NCBI RefSeq assembly: GCF_018263855.1
Contig: NZ_CP073318.1
Coordinates: 1,860,001-1,924,000, forward strand
DNA length: 64,000 bases
Reading direction: 5' to 3'
From: Kutzneria sp. CA-103260
GTDB taxonomy: Bacteria; Actinomycetota; Actinomycetes; Mycobacteriales; Pseudonocardiaceae
In this document: piece by piece, positions 42,943 to 53,400 of the stretch
How the letters are laid out: every line of letters begins with the position of its first letter
Numbering within the stretch: the first letter of the stretch is position 1
Translations under genes and position numbers: made by a program
The notes under the pieces: generated by a model
What the model saw: only the letters and a program-made list of their open reading frames with translations
Databases searched by the model: none
What the model was told of the DNA's origin: nothing

Positions 42943-44829
42943 ATGAGCCTGCGGGTCGCCGTGGCCGCACTGGTGGTCGCGGCCGGGGTCAGCCCGGCCG
43001 CGGCCCGTCCGTCCACATCGGACAACTACGCCCCGGCCAGTCGGACCGTCACCGCCGCCTCCGTCTTCCGGACCACCGGCAGCGTCACGGATCCCACGGC
43101 GATCCTGCACGGCGGCACAACCACGCTGCACGGCAACGATTCCTCGGTGACGCTCGACTTCGGCAAGGAGGTCGGGGGAGCGGTGACGGTGCATGCCGCG
43201 AGCACCACCGACCCCGGCCAGCAACTCGGGCTGGCGTTCACCGAATCCTCTCAATACGTCGGCACCAGCAGCGACGCCAGCAACGGCGGCGGCGGTTCGG
43301 ACGGGGCGCTGATCGCGGACCTCACGCCCGGCGCGGACTGGACCATGCCGTCGGACAAACTGCGCGGCGGATTCCGCTACCTGACCCTGTTCGACCGCAG
43401 CGGCGGCACGATCGCCCTCAACGCGGCGACGCTGCACATCACCTTCGCACCGACGATGACCGACCTTCGGGGCTACGCCAACTACTTCCACTCCAGCGAC
43501 CCGCTGCTGAACAAGATCTGGTACGCCGGGGCGTACACCGTGCAGACCAACACCATCGCGCCCACCACCGGCCGAGTCTGGGGCCCGCCGTCAAGCGGCT
43601 GGGACAACGGGGCGACGGTCGGCGTGGGCGACGCGGTGCTGGTCGACGGGGCCAAGCGCGACCGCACCGTCTGGCCCGGCGACCTCGGCGTGTCCGTCCC
43701 GACCGAATACACCTCGCTCGGCGACGTCACCCCCACCCGCAACGCCCTGACCACGCTGTACCAACACCAGCAACCCTCCGGCGAGCTGCCGTTCGCCGGG
43801 CCCGAGGTGAACTTCTACGGCTCGGACACCTACCACCTCTGGACCCTGATCGGCACCGCGAACTACGTGCAGTACAGCCATGATCAGGCCTGGCTGGCCG
43901 GCGAATGGGCCAACTACGTCCGTGCGCTGGACTTCTCGGCCGGCAAGGTCGGCGGCGACGGGCTGATGACCGTCACCGGCACGAACGACTGGGCCCGCGG
44001 CGACCAGGGCGGCGAGAACATCGCGGCGAATGCCTTGCTGTATCAAGCTTTGGTCACCGGTGCCCAGCTGGCCGCCATGGAGCACGACACCACCCACGAC
44101 TGGGCTGCCGTGGCCGCCAAGCTGAAGGACGCGGTCAACGCCAAGCTGTGGGACGACGCCGCCGGGCAGTACCGGGACAATCCGGGCAGCGGCCTGCATC
44201 CACAGGACGGCAACTCGCTCGCGGTCTGGTACGGCCTCGCGCCCGCCGACCGCGCCGCCCGGATCAGCCAGGCGCTGACCGCGAACTGGAACTCCTACGG
44301 CGCGACAACTCCGGAGAAGAACGGTGAGATCGCCACCTTCCCGGGTTCCATGGAGGTGCAGGCGCACTTCCAGGCGGGCGACGCCAGCACCGCGCTCGCG
44401 CTGATCCGCCGCGAGTGGGGCTACATGCTGACCTCGCCGCTCGGCACCGGCAGCACGTTCTGGGAGGGTTATCTCGCCAACGGCCAGCTCGGCTACGGCG
44501 GCGCGTACATGAGCGCCGCCCACGGCTGGGCGACCGGCCCCACCTCCGCATTGTCGTTCTACGTCCTGGGAATCCGCCCAACCACCGTCGCCGGCGGCTA
44601 TGAGATCGCCCCCGAACCCGGCGGGCTGCCGTCCGCCGAAGGATCACTGCGCACCCCGCTCGGCGACATCCACGTGTCGTGGCACCAGGACCGGGATACC
44701 TTCACGCTGCGGGTGAACGCGCCGCCGGCGGCCATCGCCGGGATCCGGCTGCCGGCCGGTGCTGCGCCAAGGGCCGTGGTCACCGTGAACGGCAAGCCTT
44801 GGCGCAGCACCGGTTCGGCTATCGGGTGA
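42943..44829 (+). CDS. Secreted six-hairpin glycosidase, GH78-like
   Basis: 628 residues from ATG 42943 with a signal peptide (VAVAALVVAAGVSPAAA). A beta-sandwich of ~150 residues is followed by an (alpha/alpha)6 barrel with DPLLNKIWYAGAYTVQTN, KRDRTVWPGDLGVS (the R-D-R-x-x-W-x-G-D pattern of GH78 alpha-L-rhamnosidases) and GSTFWEGYL near the end. It lacks the extra CBM modules of the two larger neighbours. Cotranscribed with the SGNH esterase. It could be a rhamnosidase or a related enzyme with another specificity. Confidence 0.82.
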   Translation: MSLRVAVAALVVAAGVSPAAARPSTSDNYAPASRTVTAASVFRTTGSVTDPTAILHGGTTTLHGNDSSVTLDFGKEVGGAVTVHAASTTDPGQQLGLAFTESSQYVGTSSDASNGGGGSDGALIADLTPGADWTMPSDKLRGGFRYLTLFDRSGGTIALNAATLHITFAPTMTDLRGYANYFHSSDPLLNKIWYAGAYTVQTNTIAPTTGRVWGPPSSGWDNGATVGVGDAVLVDGAKRDRTVWPGDLGVSVPTEYTSLGDVTPTRNALTTLYQHQQPSGELPFAGPEVNFYGSDTYHLWTLIGTANYVQYSHDQAWLAGEWANYVRALDFSAGKVGGDGLMTVTGTNDWARGDQGGENIAANALLYQALVTGAQLAAMEHDTTHDWAAVAAKLKDAVNAKLWDDAAGQYRDNPGSGLHPQDGNSLAVWYGLAPADRAARISQALTANWNSYGATTPEKNGEIATFPGSMEVQAHFQAGDASTALALIRREWGYMLTSPLGTGSTFWEGYLANGQLGYGGAYMSAAHGWATGPTSALSFYVLGIRPTTVAGGYEIAPEPGGLPSAEGSLRTPLGDIHVSWHQDRDTFTLRVNAPPAAIAGIRLPAGAAPRAVVTVNGKPWRSTGSAIG

Positions 44830-46456
44830 AGGTGAACCAGTTGATGTTGACGAAGTCGCCGGAGCCGGCGGCGAACGTCAGATAGAGATCGTGCACGCCG
44901 GTGGCCGAGCTGACCATGTTGGCCGGCACGGTCTGCCAGTTCTGCCAGCCGCCGTTGTTGCCGAAGTCGATCTCGGCGAGGACCGGGCCGGAGACGCTGT
45001 CCAGACGAGCCCGGATGGCGCCGCTGACACCGGCGGCGGCACCGGAGGCGAGCCGGGCGACGAACTGGTTCGGCGAGCTGGAACCGAAGTCGACGCCGGA
45101 GTACTTCAGCCAGTCGCCGTTGGAGATGTAGCCGACGTCCTGGCCACCGCCCGAGTCGCTGCACGACTCGGTCTGGGTGCCGCTCTGCGCGCTGAACGAC
45201 TCGGCCTGGATGGTCGAGTAGGCGCTGGTGCCGCCGCCTCCGCCGGGTGGCGTGGTGCCGCCGCCGGAGCCCGCGCCCAGCGAGACGGTCCACGAAGTCG
45301 GTGCCGGGTCCTGGAGGTGGCCGTCGACCGGCTGGGCGCCGGTCGGGCCGACGTCGTCGTACGGGAAGGCGTAGCCGATCGAGGCGTGCTGGTGTACCAG
45401 GCGGGCGTAGTGGTTCGTGGTGGGGTCCTGGTAGTACTGCGAAGGCGTGACGCCGTCGGGCTGGTTGTTGCCGCCGCTGACCAACAGGCTGCTGCGGTTG
45501 AGCGCGGCAGCCAGCCGGGCGGCGACCGCACCCCGGGCGTCGGAGCCGGAGTTGTACAGCGGCCCACTCGCGCAGCCGAAGATGTCCACCGCGCTGGGCT
45601 TGGTGAACGGCACGCCATTGGTGTTCAGGCCGGCGAACACGATGGCGTCGCCGCTGACCGTGCCGGTGTACGACCCGATGCTGCCTTGCCCGTTGATGGT
45701 CAGCGGGGTCGAGCTGTAGTGCGACCAGACCGCGTCCAGGTAGTTGTTCCAGTAGCCGCCGAAATCAGTCGGGGAGTGGCCGGGGGCGAGCACTCGCACC
45801 ACCGTGCCGCCGGAGTCGGTGACGACCAACTGGTCCCACGGCGCACCGTCGGTGCCGTGCTGGGAACGCAGCCCGTCTGCGATGGCGCCGAGCGCGCCGC
45901 TGGGCAGCGGGCTGACCGACTGCGAGCCGGCCGCCCCCGTGCTGGCCATGGACACCGGCAGCGCCACCATGTCGACGTAGCTGATGTTGGCGTACAGATT
46001 GGCGCTGTTGTACGTGAACTCGCAGAACGTCCAGTTCGTCTGCCAGTTCGGGTCCGAGCTGGTGAAGCCGGGCTGCACCAGGCCGGGACCGGGATTGACG
46101 AAGAACTGGATCTTGTTGTCGACCGAGAACCACACCCGGCCGCCGATGACGTAGTCGTTCAGCGTCACCGTGAGCTGCGATCCCGAGCCGCCGAGCGGAA
46201 TCGAGTAGTCGGGGATCGGCGTGACCGGGGACGACGGGTTGGGCAGGCGCTGGAACTGACCGTCGGCGGTGACGAAGCCGGGCCAGCCGGAGCTGTCCGA
46301 GCCGCTGATGTAGGCGTAGACCGTGCCGCTGCCGGAATTGTTCTGCAGGGTCAGCGGCAGCGCGGTGGCGGCGCGGGCGCGCGGGGCGGACCACACGGTG
46401 GTGCTCGCCGCGGCGGCCGCCAGGCCCGCCAGGACGAAGGTGCGTCTGGACAGCAT
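44819..46456 (-). CDS. Secreted GH64 beta-1,3-glucanase with C-terminal CBM6-like domain
   Basis: 545 residues. Tat signal LSRRTFVLAG. Residues ~35-385 have the GH64 (laminaripentaose-producing) pattern: LPLTLQNNSGSGTVYAYISG, FVNPGPGLVQPGF, FCEFTYN, YYQDPTTNHYARLVHQH. A glycine/proline-rich linker precedes a CBM6-type beta-sandwich (IQAESFSAQSGTQ, GDWLKYSGVDFG, INWFTFTR). It should cut beta-1,3-glucan such as fungal wall glucan. GGAGG is in the leader. Its end overlaps the convergent gene by 11 nt. Confidence 0.9.
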   Translation of the reverse strand: MLSRRTFVLAGLAAAAASTTVWSAPRARAATALPLTLQNNSGSGTVYAYISGSDSSGWPGFVTADGQFQRLPNPSSPVTPIPDYSIPLGGSGSQLTVTLNDYVIGGRVWFSVDNKIQFFVNPGPGLVQPGFTSSDPNWQTNWTFCEFTYNSANLYANISYVDMVALPVSMASTGAAGSQSVSPLPSGALGAIADGLRSQHGTDGAPWDQLVVTDSGGTVVRVLAPGHSPTDFGGYWNNYLDAVWSHYSSTPLTINGQGSIGSYTGTVSGDAIVFAGLNTNGVPFTKPSAVDIFGCASGPLYNSGSDARGAVAARLAAALNRSSLLVSGGNNQPDGVTPSQYYQDPTTNHYARLVHQHASIGYAFPYDDVGPTGAQPVDGHLQDPAPTSWTVSLGAGSGGGTTPPGGGGGTSAYSTIQAESFSAQSGTQTESCSDSGGGQDVGYISNGDWLKYSGVDFGSSSPNQFVARLASGAAAGVSGAIRARLDSVSGPVLAEIDFGNNGGWQNWQTVPANMVSSATGVHDLYLTFAAGSGDFVNINWFTFTR

Positions 46457-46551
46457 TGTCTTCCTCCTCAGGGGAGGCGCCGATCGGACAGGGCAGGGGC
46501 CCGTCGACGCCGGAAGGGTGTCCGAACGCTAAATACCGTGTGGTGGGGCCG

Positions 46552-49500
46552 TCAAGGGGTCAACTCGGTAATTCGTGAGAACGCTCCCACCGCGGCGGTG
46601 ACGACCACTCGGACCTGGCTCGCCGGCACCGAGGTCGGGAAGGGAATCCAGCGGTGCAAGGACGAGTTGCCGGTCACGGTCGCCCGGGTCGTCCACTGCG
46701 CGCCGTCCCAGGTCTGCACGGTGAAGTCGATCGGCGGGCCGTCCGGGTGGGAGGCGAAGCCGACGCCGGTGAGCGTGGTCGCCGGGGTGGTGATCGTGAG
46801 GGTGTCGGGGTACTGGTCGGCGGTGTCGTCGTTCCAGAATGTCGAGAGATTCCCGTCGATGGCGTTGGCTGCCGTATAGGTCCGGACCACTCCGTCGACG
46901 GTGTTCGGCGCGTGCTCGCTCGACGCCGAGGCAGTGGTGCCGGCCGCCCAGCGCCCGAACACCAGGACGTTGACGGTCGTGGTGCTGACCCGGCCGTCCG
47001 GGGTCCGCACCGTCACCGTGACCGGATAGGACCCGCTCTTCGTGTCGCCGGGCGCGTTGATCCTTATCTTGGTCGAAGTCGCGGTTGTTGCTGGGGCGAG
47101 GGGGATCGTCGCCGTCGTCGCGGTCCAGCCGGCGGGCACCTGCGCACTGAGCACAGCCGACGTGGCGGCGGTGGACCGCCCCTCGACCAGCACCGGCAGA
47201 TCGGTGCCGCCGCCGGTCATCGGGGCGGCGTCGCCCGCCGTCAGCGTGATCTGGGTGAAGGCCTTGGCAGTCACCGTGAACGTGTAGTCGCCGGAGCCGG
47301 CGGTCAGGCTGAGCGTGTCGTCGGTGGCTTGGCCGACGGTCAGGCCCGGGTCGGCTGCGGCCGGCTGCCCGTTGGCGAAGATTGTCCGATCGCCTTCAAG
47401 GACCGTGGACTGCATGCCGCCCAACAGGGGCAGTCGGATCGTCGCGGTGGTGCCGACCGGGATGACGGCGTGATAGGTGAGTGTGCTTCCGTTGCGCTGC
47501 CAGGAACTCACGACGGTACCGTGGGCGATCTGCTGCTGCGCGGTGACATGGGTGAGGTCGCCGACGACCGACGGGGCCAGGGTGAGTGTGTCGCGCGAGC
47601 CAGGTTGGATGCCGGCGAGCTGCTGGTAGAACCACTGGCCGATGGCGCCGCCGAGTCCGATGTGGTCCTTGGACGACGTGCCATCCGGTTGGGCCGAATC
47701 GACCCACTTCTCCCAGATGGTGCCCGGTCCGTTGTCGACCATGTAGCCGAAGCTCGGATAGTCGGTGCGCTCGGCGACGGCCAGCGCGACGTCGTTGCGC
47801 TGGTACTTGCCGAGCGCCTGGAGCACCAGTGTGGTGCCGACAAACCCGGTCGTGAGGTGGTTGCCGTGGGCCACGATGTCGGCCACCAGCTTGTCCACAG
47901 TGGACTTATCGTGGCCGGCGGGGACGAGGTCGAACACCAGCGGCAGCGCGTAGGACAGTTGGGTGCCGTTGGCGTAGACACCGGTGTCGGCGTTGAAGTA
48001 GCGCTTGTTCAGGCCGGTGGCGATCTGGCCGGCCAACGCGGTGTACTGCTGGGCATCGGCCGGCTTTCGCAGCACGAAAGCCATCTTGGCCAGCAGGGTC
48101 GCGTCCAGGTAGTAGAAGCCGGTCTGGAAGTAGTCGTGCGGCGTGCTGACCGGCGCCACCCAGTCGTCGCCCCAGGACGTCGGCGAGTTGACCACGATGT
48201 GGTCGCCGTCGCTGATCGTCGCCAGGTAGTCCACCCACGCCTTCACGTGCGCGTAGTGCTCGGCGATCAGACCCGTGTCGCCGTACTGCTGATAGGAGTC
48301 CCAGATGATCTGCGGGTAGGCCGATCCCCAGGCCGGGTCGGGCAGCCAGCCGGTGCCGCCGTTGGTCGGCACCGCGGACGGGATGCTGCCGTCCGGGCGC
48401 AGGCTGGTGACGACGTCGCCGAGCCACTTGTCGTACGTGGACTGCATGTCGAAGTTGCTCATCGCCTCCAGATCGGTGTCGCCCGCATCGCCGAGCCAGC
48501 CGTGCTTCTCCCTGGTGGGGCAGTCCATCGGCAGCGACTCGAGGTCGTTGAGCTGGGTCTGCGCCACCGCCGCCTGGATCTTGTCCAGCTCCGGGTTCGA
48601 GGTGTCGAACTGGCCGGTGGTGGGGACGTCGGTGTGGATCTCCAGCGCCCGCACGGTGACGGTGGCGTCGTCGGGGATGCCGGTTAGTTCGGCGTAGCGG
48701 AAGCCGGCGTAGTCGAAGTGCGGTGTGTAGGTCTCGGTGCCGGCGCCGGCGAACGTGTAGTGGTCGCTCTGGCGGGGTGCGTCGGCGGCCGAGAAGCTGA
48801 TGTTCGCGGTTGTCACCCGGCCGTTGGCGTCGAGGAGTTCGCCCTTCTTCACTGTGGCGGTGGTGCCGGCGGGCTGGGTGGCGGTCAGCGTGACCTGGCC
48901 GGTGCGGTTCTGGCCGAAGTCGTATACCCGCACCCCGGATGCGGGGCGTGTCTCCTTGGTCGGGGTGATCGTTCGGACGATGCGGGTCGCGGGCATCGGG
49001 TCCGGCTGCACGGTCGTCAGCGCGCCCTGCACGGTGACGGGATTCGGGCCGTAGACGCCGAGTTCGGCGAGTCGGAACGAGCAGATGGTCTCGCAGTGGA
49101 GCTTCGTCGCGGTGACGCGGACGTATCGACCGGTGACGTCGGCCGGCAACGCCACCGCGGCGGTGCCAGGGCTGGGTTGATCGGCGCCGGTCCGGTCGGC
49201 GACGGTGGTCGCGGTGGCGAAGGTTGGATCATTGCTGACGTCGACCCGGTACCGGACCGGGAATCCGGCGGCGATCACGTCGCCGGAGGTGTCGTTCGTC
49301 GGGCGCGCCGGGAACAACGTGACGTCAGAGATGTGTTGTGCGGTGCCGAGATCGACCTGTAGCCACTTGGTGACGTCGGCGTTCGGCTCGACCGCTGAGT
49401 GGTAGCCCTCCGACCCGTCGGCCGAGCCGTCGATGCCGTCGGTCGCGGCGGCCGGTGACCAGCCGCAGCAGGTGGTGGAGTCCTTGGCGGTGACCGGTCT

Positions 49501-50436
49501 TCCCTGGGCCAGGCTCTGGGCGTGGGACACCGGGGCCACGGCGTGTGCGGTCGGCCAGGCGCTGTCGTCGAAGCCGGCCGTGTCCCAGCCGGGAATGTCC
49601 CGGCGCGCGTCGTAGGTCTCGCCGAAGTAGAAGTCGTCACCGGTCACCGGGCCGGCGTGGGACTTCCAGCCGGGGCTGGTGGCGAACGTCGAGCTTGTGC
49701 CGTCGGTGTAGGTGATGTCGAGCTGGGCGGCGAACGTCGGCCGGCCGGGGGACTGGCCGCGGCCGATCATGAACGCCAACGCGTTGTGTCCATTGTGGAG
49801 TGACTTGGTGGCGTCGAGGTCGCGGTAGAGCACTCGCGCGGCGTAGTCGGTCACCGACGGGTCGAGCACCTCGGTGGGATCGACCCGTGCGCCGTTGAGG
49901 TGCGGCTCGACCAGGCCTTGGGCAGCGAAGTACAGGCGTGCGCGGGAAACCGGCTTGGTGACGTCGAATCCGGCGCGGGCCAGCGTGCCGTCCTCGGCCT
50001 GGAGCCACCACGCCGTCCAGTCCTGGGGCGAGAGCAAGCCCGTGTCGAACGATGCCGGGGCCGACCAGTCGGATGGTCCGCCCAGGTTGGTCCAGGTGCG
50101 CACCGACCACGTGTAGGTGCGGTCGCTGGCCAACGCCGGCCCGGCGTAGCCGACGTCGAGCGAGTTCCCGCTGTTGACGCGTCCGGAATCCCAGACCCGG
50201 CCGCGCTGATCGTCGACACGGATCTCGTACCCGGTCTGCGTCACGCCACGTCCCGAGTCCCGCACGGTCCAGGCCAGCGTCGGTTTCGGGGAGCCGACCA
50301 GCACGTGCGATGCCTGCCCGTCGGCGCGTAACGACGACGGCGGCAGCGCGGTGTGCCGGTCGGCCTGGGCATTCGCGACGCCCGGCAGCACGATCGCCGC
50401 CGTCAGGGCAGCGGCGACCAAGGCCAACTGCTTCAT
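46552..50436 (-). CDS. Secreted GH78 alpha-L-rhamnosidase, multi-domain
   Basis: 1294 residues from ATG 50436 (GGGAGAAG upstream); the open frame to 51294 is shadow. Signal peptide LVAAALTAAIVLPGVANA. Fn3-like and N-terminal rhamnosidase modules, an inserted F5/8-type CBM (~residues 270-420), then the GH78 barrel with the canonical DCPTREKHGWLGDAGD and SAVPTNGGTGWLPDPAWG. After it come an NPCBM-associated NEW3 domain (DTKSGSYPVTVTV) and a second F5/8-type CBM. The complete catalytic block suggests an active enzyme releasing L-rhamnose. 11 nt after the stop of the neighbouring GH78 gene, so probably in its operon. Confidence 0.92.
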   Translation of the reverse strand: MKQLALVAAALTAAIVLPGVANAQADRHTALPPSSLRADGQASHVLVGSPKPTLAWTVRDSGRGVTQTGYEIRVDDQRGRVWDSGRVNSGNSLDVGYAGPALASDRTYTWSVRTWTNLGGPSDWSAPASFDTGLLSPQDWTAWWLQAEDGTLARAGFDVTKPVSRARLYFAAQGLVEPHLNGARVDPTEVLDPSVTDYAARVLYRDLDATKSLHNGHNALAFMIGRGQSPGRPTFAAQLDITYTDGTSSTFATSPGWKSHAGPVTGDDFYFGETYDARRDIPGWDTAGFDDSAWPTAHAVAPVSHAQSLAQGRPVTAKDSTTCCGWSPAAATDGIDGSADGSEGYHSAVEPNADVTKWLQVDLGTAQHISDVTLFPARPTNDTSGDVIAAGFPVRYRVDVSNDPTFATATTVADRTGADQPSPGTAAVALPADVTGRYVRVTATKLHCETICSFRLAELGVYGPNPVTVQGALTTVQPDPMPATRIVRTITPTKETRPASGVRVYDFGQNRTGQVTLTATQPAGTTATVKKGELLDANGRVTTANISFSAADAPRQSDHYTFAGAGTETYTPHFDYAGFRYAELTGIPDDATVTVRALEIHTDVPTTGQFDTSNPELDKIQAAVAQTQLNDLESLPMDCPTREKHGWLGDAGDTDLEAMSNFDMQSTYDKWLGDVVTSLRPDGSIPSAVPTNGGTGWLPDPAWGSAYPQIIWDSYQQYGDTGLIAEHYAHVKAWVDYLATISDGDHIVVNSPTSWGDDWVAPVSTPHDYFQTGFYYLDATLLAKMAFVLRKPADAQQYTALAGQIATGLNKRYFNADTGVYANGTQLSYALPLVFDLVPAGHDKSTVDKLVADIVAHGNHLTTGFVGTTLVLQALGKYQRNDVALAVAERTDYPSFGYMVDNGPGTIWEKWVDSAQPDGTSSKDHIGLGGAIGQWFYQQLAGIQPGSRDTLTLAPSVVGDLTHVTAQQQIAHGTVVSSWQRNGSTLTYHAVIPVGTTATIRLPLLGGMQSTVLEGDRTIFANGQPAAADPGLTVGQATDDTLSLTAGSGDYTFTVTAKAFTQITLTAGDAAPMTGGGTDLPVLVEGRSTAATSAVLSAQVPAGWTATTATIPLAPATTATSTKIRINAPGDTKSGSYPVTVTVRTPDGRVSTTTVNVLVFGRWAAGTTASASSEHAPNTVDGVVRTYTAANAIDGNLSTFWNDDTADQYPDTLTITTPATTLTGVGFASHPDGPPIDFTVQTWDGAQWTTRATVTGNSSLHRWIPFPTSVPASQVRVVVTAAVGAFSRITELTP

Positions 50437-50447
50437 GGACTTCTCCC

Positions 50448-53400
50448 TCACAGGGTGACGTGGAAGTGCCAGTGCCCGGAACCGACCGTGTGCGAGGTGC
50501 GGCCATGTTGTGTTGGCAGCGAAACGGTCGCGGTGGTGTTGACCGGAATCGTGACGTCGAGGTCGAAAGTCGTGGCGGACTTCGTCCAGGAGACAGCGAC
50601 TTTGCCGTACGCGGTGTCGAGGGACGCGGCCACGTGTGCGAGCCCGGTCGGCGTCTGCGGTGCGATCGACACTGCCGAGTAGCCCGGCGCGGCCGGCTGG
50701 ATACCGGCCAGTTGGGTGTACAGCGAGGCGTTGACGCCGGCGAACATGGCGTGGTCGTGGGTCTCCATGTTCGAGCTGTAGAGCCATTCCTCCCACGAGC
50801 TGGTGGCGCCACGGCTGATCTCGTAGCCGAAGCCGGGATAGGTCTTCTGGTCCAGCACGGTCATCGCCACATCGGTCCGGTTGATCCGGGCCAGCGCGTC
50901 GACGAGGTGGCGGGTGCCGAAGATGCCGGTGTCGAGGTGGCCACCGTTGGTGGTGAGGATGGTGTCCACCAAGCGGTTTCCGACCGCCGTCACGTTGCCG
51001 GCCGGCACCATGTCGAAGGCGAGCGGCAGGATGCTGGTGGTCTGCCGGCCGTCGCCGTAGGAACTGCCGTCGGCGTTGAGGAAGTGTGTGTTGAACGCCT
51101 GCTTGATGCCGTTGGCCAAGGCGGTGTAGGTAGCGGCGTCGGAGGTCTTTCCCAACGCCTGCGCGGCTTTCGCGACATCCAGGGCCTGCACGTAGGACAA
51201 CGCGGTGTTCACCAGGGACACCTCGCTCGTGCAGTTGCCCTCGTTCGGACCGCCCTGCCCGCCGTTCACGCCGCCGTCGTGCACCGGCGGGCACCAGTCG
51301 CCGAACCCCCGGTTGTCCGGCCAGATATGGCTCGGCACCTGAGTGTTGTTGGTGTCGACGAAGGCCTTCATCGCCGGATACTGGGCGGCCAGCGTGGTCC
51401 GGTCGCCGTACTGCTCGTACAGGGTCCAGGCCAGCGTCACCTGGCCGCCGGCCATGTCCGGCTGCTGGGCGTTGCCGGCGTCGTCGGGCAGCGCGGTTCC
51501 GGGCGGCAGGTCAGCGAGATAGTTGGCGTAGAAGGCATCCATGCCGAACTCGCGGGTGGAGGCGGCGCTGTAGGCCTGCACGTCCATGGCCGGCGGGGTC
51601 CGCTCGTCGCGGACCGGATTGTCGGTCGGGACGGACATCGAGTTGTTCAGGATGCTCCAGCGGTTGTTCTGCCACAGCTGGTTCAGCGTCGGATCGGACG
51701 AGGTGAAGCTGCCGGTCGAGGCAACATCGGCGTGCGCCACTCGACCGTCCAGACTGTCCACTGTGGGCGTTCCCGGGTAGCCGGTCACCTCGACGTAGCG
51801 GAAACCGTGGTAGTCGAAGCGCGGCTCGTAGCTCTCGGTGCCGCCGGTGCCGGCCAGGACGAAGGTGTCGGTGGCGGCGGCGTTGCGGTTGGTGGTGGTG
51901 TCCAGCCGCCCGTCCGGCGTGAGCTCTTCGGCAGTGCGTAGCTGGATCTGAGTCCCGGCCGGCCCCTTGGCGCGGATGCGCGCCCAGCCGGCGATGTTCT
52001 GCCCCAGGTCGTAGACGTAGACGCCGGGCGACGGCTGGGTCATCTTCACCGGCCGGAGGGTCTGGACGACGCGGATCGGCGGCAGGGTGCTGGGCGTCAG
52101 CGTGCCGGCCGGGGCCGCGACGGTGGTCACCGGCCGCCAGGTGGAGGCGTCGAATCCCGCTGTGTCCCAACCATGTTGCTCCTGGCGGGCGTCGTAGGTC
52201 TCGCCGTTGTAGATGTCGTCGCCGGTGATCGGGCTGTCCGACCACGTCCAGGAGTGGTCGGTGGTGATGGCCTGCTGTGTGCCGTCGGTGTAGGTGACGG
52301 TGAGCGTCATGATGGCCTGTTCCGGCCCCAGCCAACGGAATCCGTACGGGCTGAAGTGCTGGCCGTAGCCGTTGCCGAGCATCATGCCGACGGCGTTGGC
52401 CCCGGGCTTGAGCTGGCCGGTGACGTCGTAGGTGTCGTAGAGGTCCCGGCGGTCGTAGGGGGCGTCGGCCGGGGTCAGGACGGCGTCGCCGACCTTGGCC
52501 CCGTTGAGGTGCAACTCGTAGAAGCCGAGGCCGAGGACGTTGACGTCGGCGTGCGCGATCGGCTTGGTCAGAGTGAACGTGCGGCGCAGCATCGGCGCGG
52601 CGTGGTTGGCGCCCAGCAACACCGGGTCGCCGCTCGGCTCCAACTGGCCGTCAACGATCTTCTGCTGGGCGAAGCGGGGGTCGGGGGAGCGCGAGAAGTC
52701 GTCGGCGAACAACGATGTCCCGTCCAGACCATGCAACGCGAGGTTGTCGTACACCGCATCCTCGGCTACGCCCGCGCTCGTTGAGGTGCGGAAGCCGATC
52801 GTGCCCTGCGTCAGCGAGGTGTCGGTCCTGACGTCCACCTGCGTGCCGTCGATCGTGGTGGTGATCGTCGCGCCGTCGGCCCGAATCTGGAGATGGTGGC
52901 TGGTGCCCGCGTTCGCCGGTGTCAGCACCGGGCTCAGGTCCACCTCGGCCAGCGTGGTGAAGTGGCCGCCGACCTGAACGTGTGGGCGGAGCATCACCTT
53001 GCCCGGCGTCGTGACGGTGTTGATCTGCCACAGGTAGTAGTTCGCGCTGTCCTGAGCCCGGAACACGACGCCCGCCGCCGCGGCCTTGATGGTGAAGTCC
53101 GTGTCCAGCACGAAATTCGACCACGAGGTCGTGCTGTCCGGGCTGATCCACTGCGCCCCTTGCCAGTCCGTCGGCGCCACGGCCAGCGGCTGCGGCTTGC
53201 TCCACGCCGACGGTCGCCCATGCGCATCCCACACCTGGACCGTCCACGTATACGCACGCCCTGCTTGCAACACAGGTCCGCCGTACGGCACTCCGACCGA
53301 GGCCGCCGACGCCACCCGGCCGCTGTCCCAGACCTCCGTGCCGGCGCTGACCCGCACCCGGTATGCCGTCTGCCGCTCGCCGTTCACGGCCGACCCCAGC

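Noticed and set aside
46552..51294. Extension of the GH78 gene to 51294
   Set aside because: The added part is antisense-like Arg-rich sequence inside the neighbouring GH78 gene; a good signal peptide and ribosome site mark ATG 50436.
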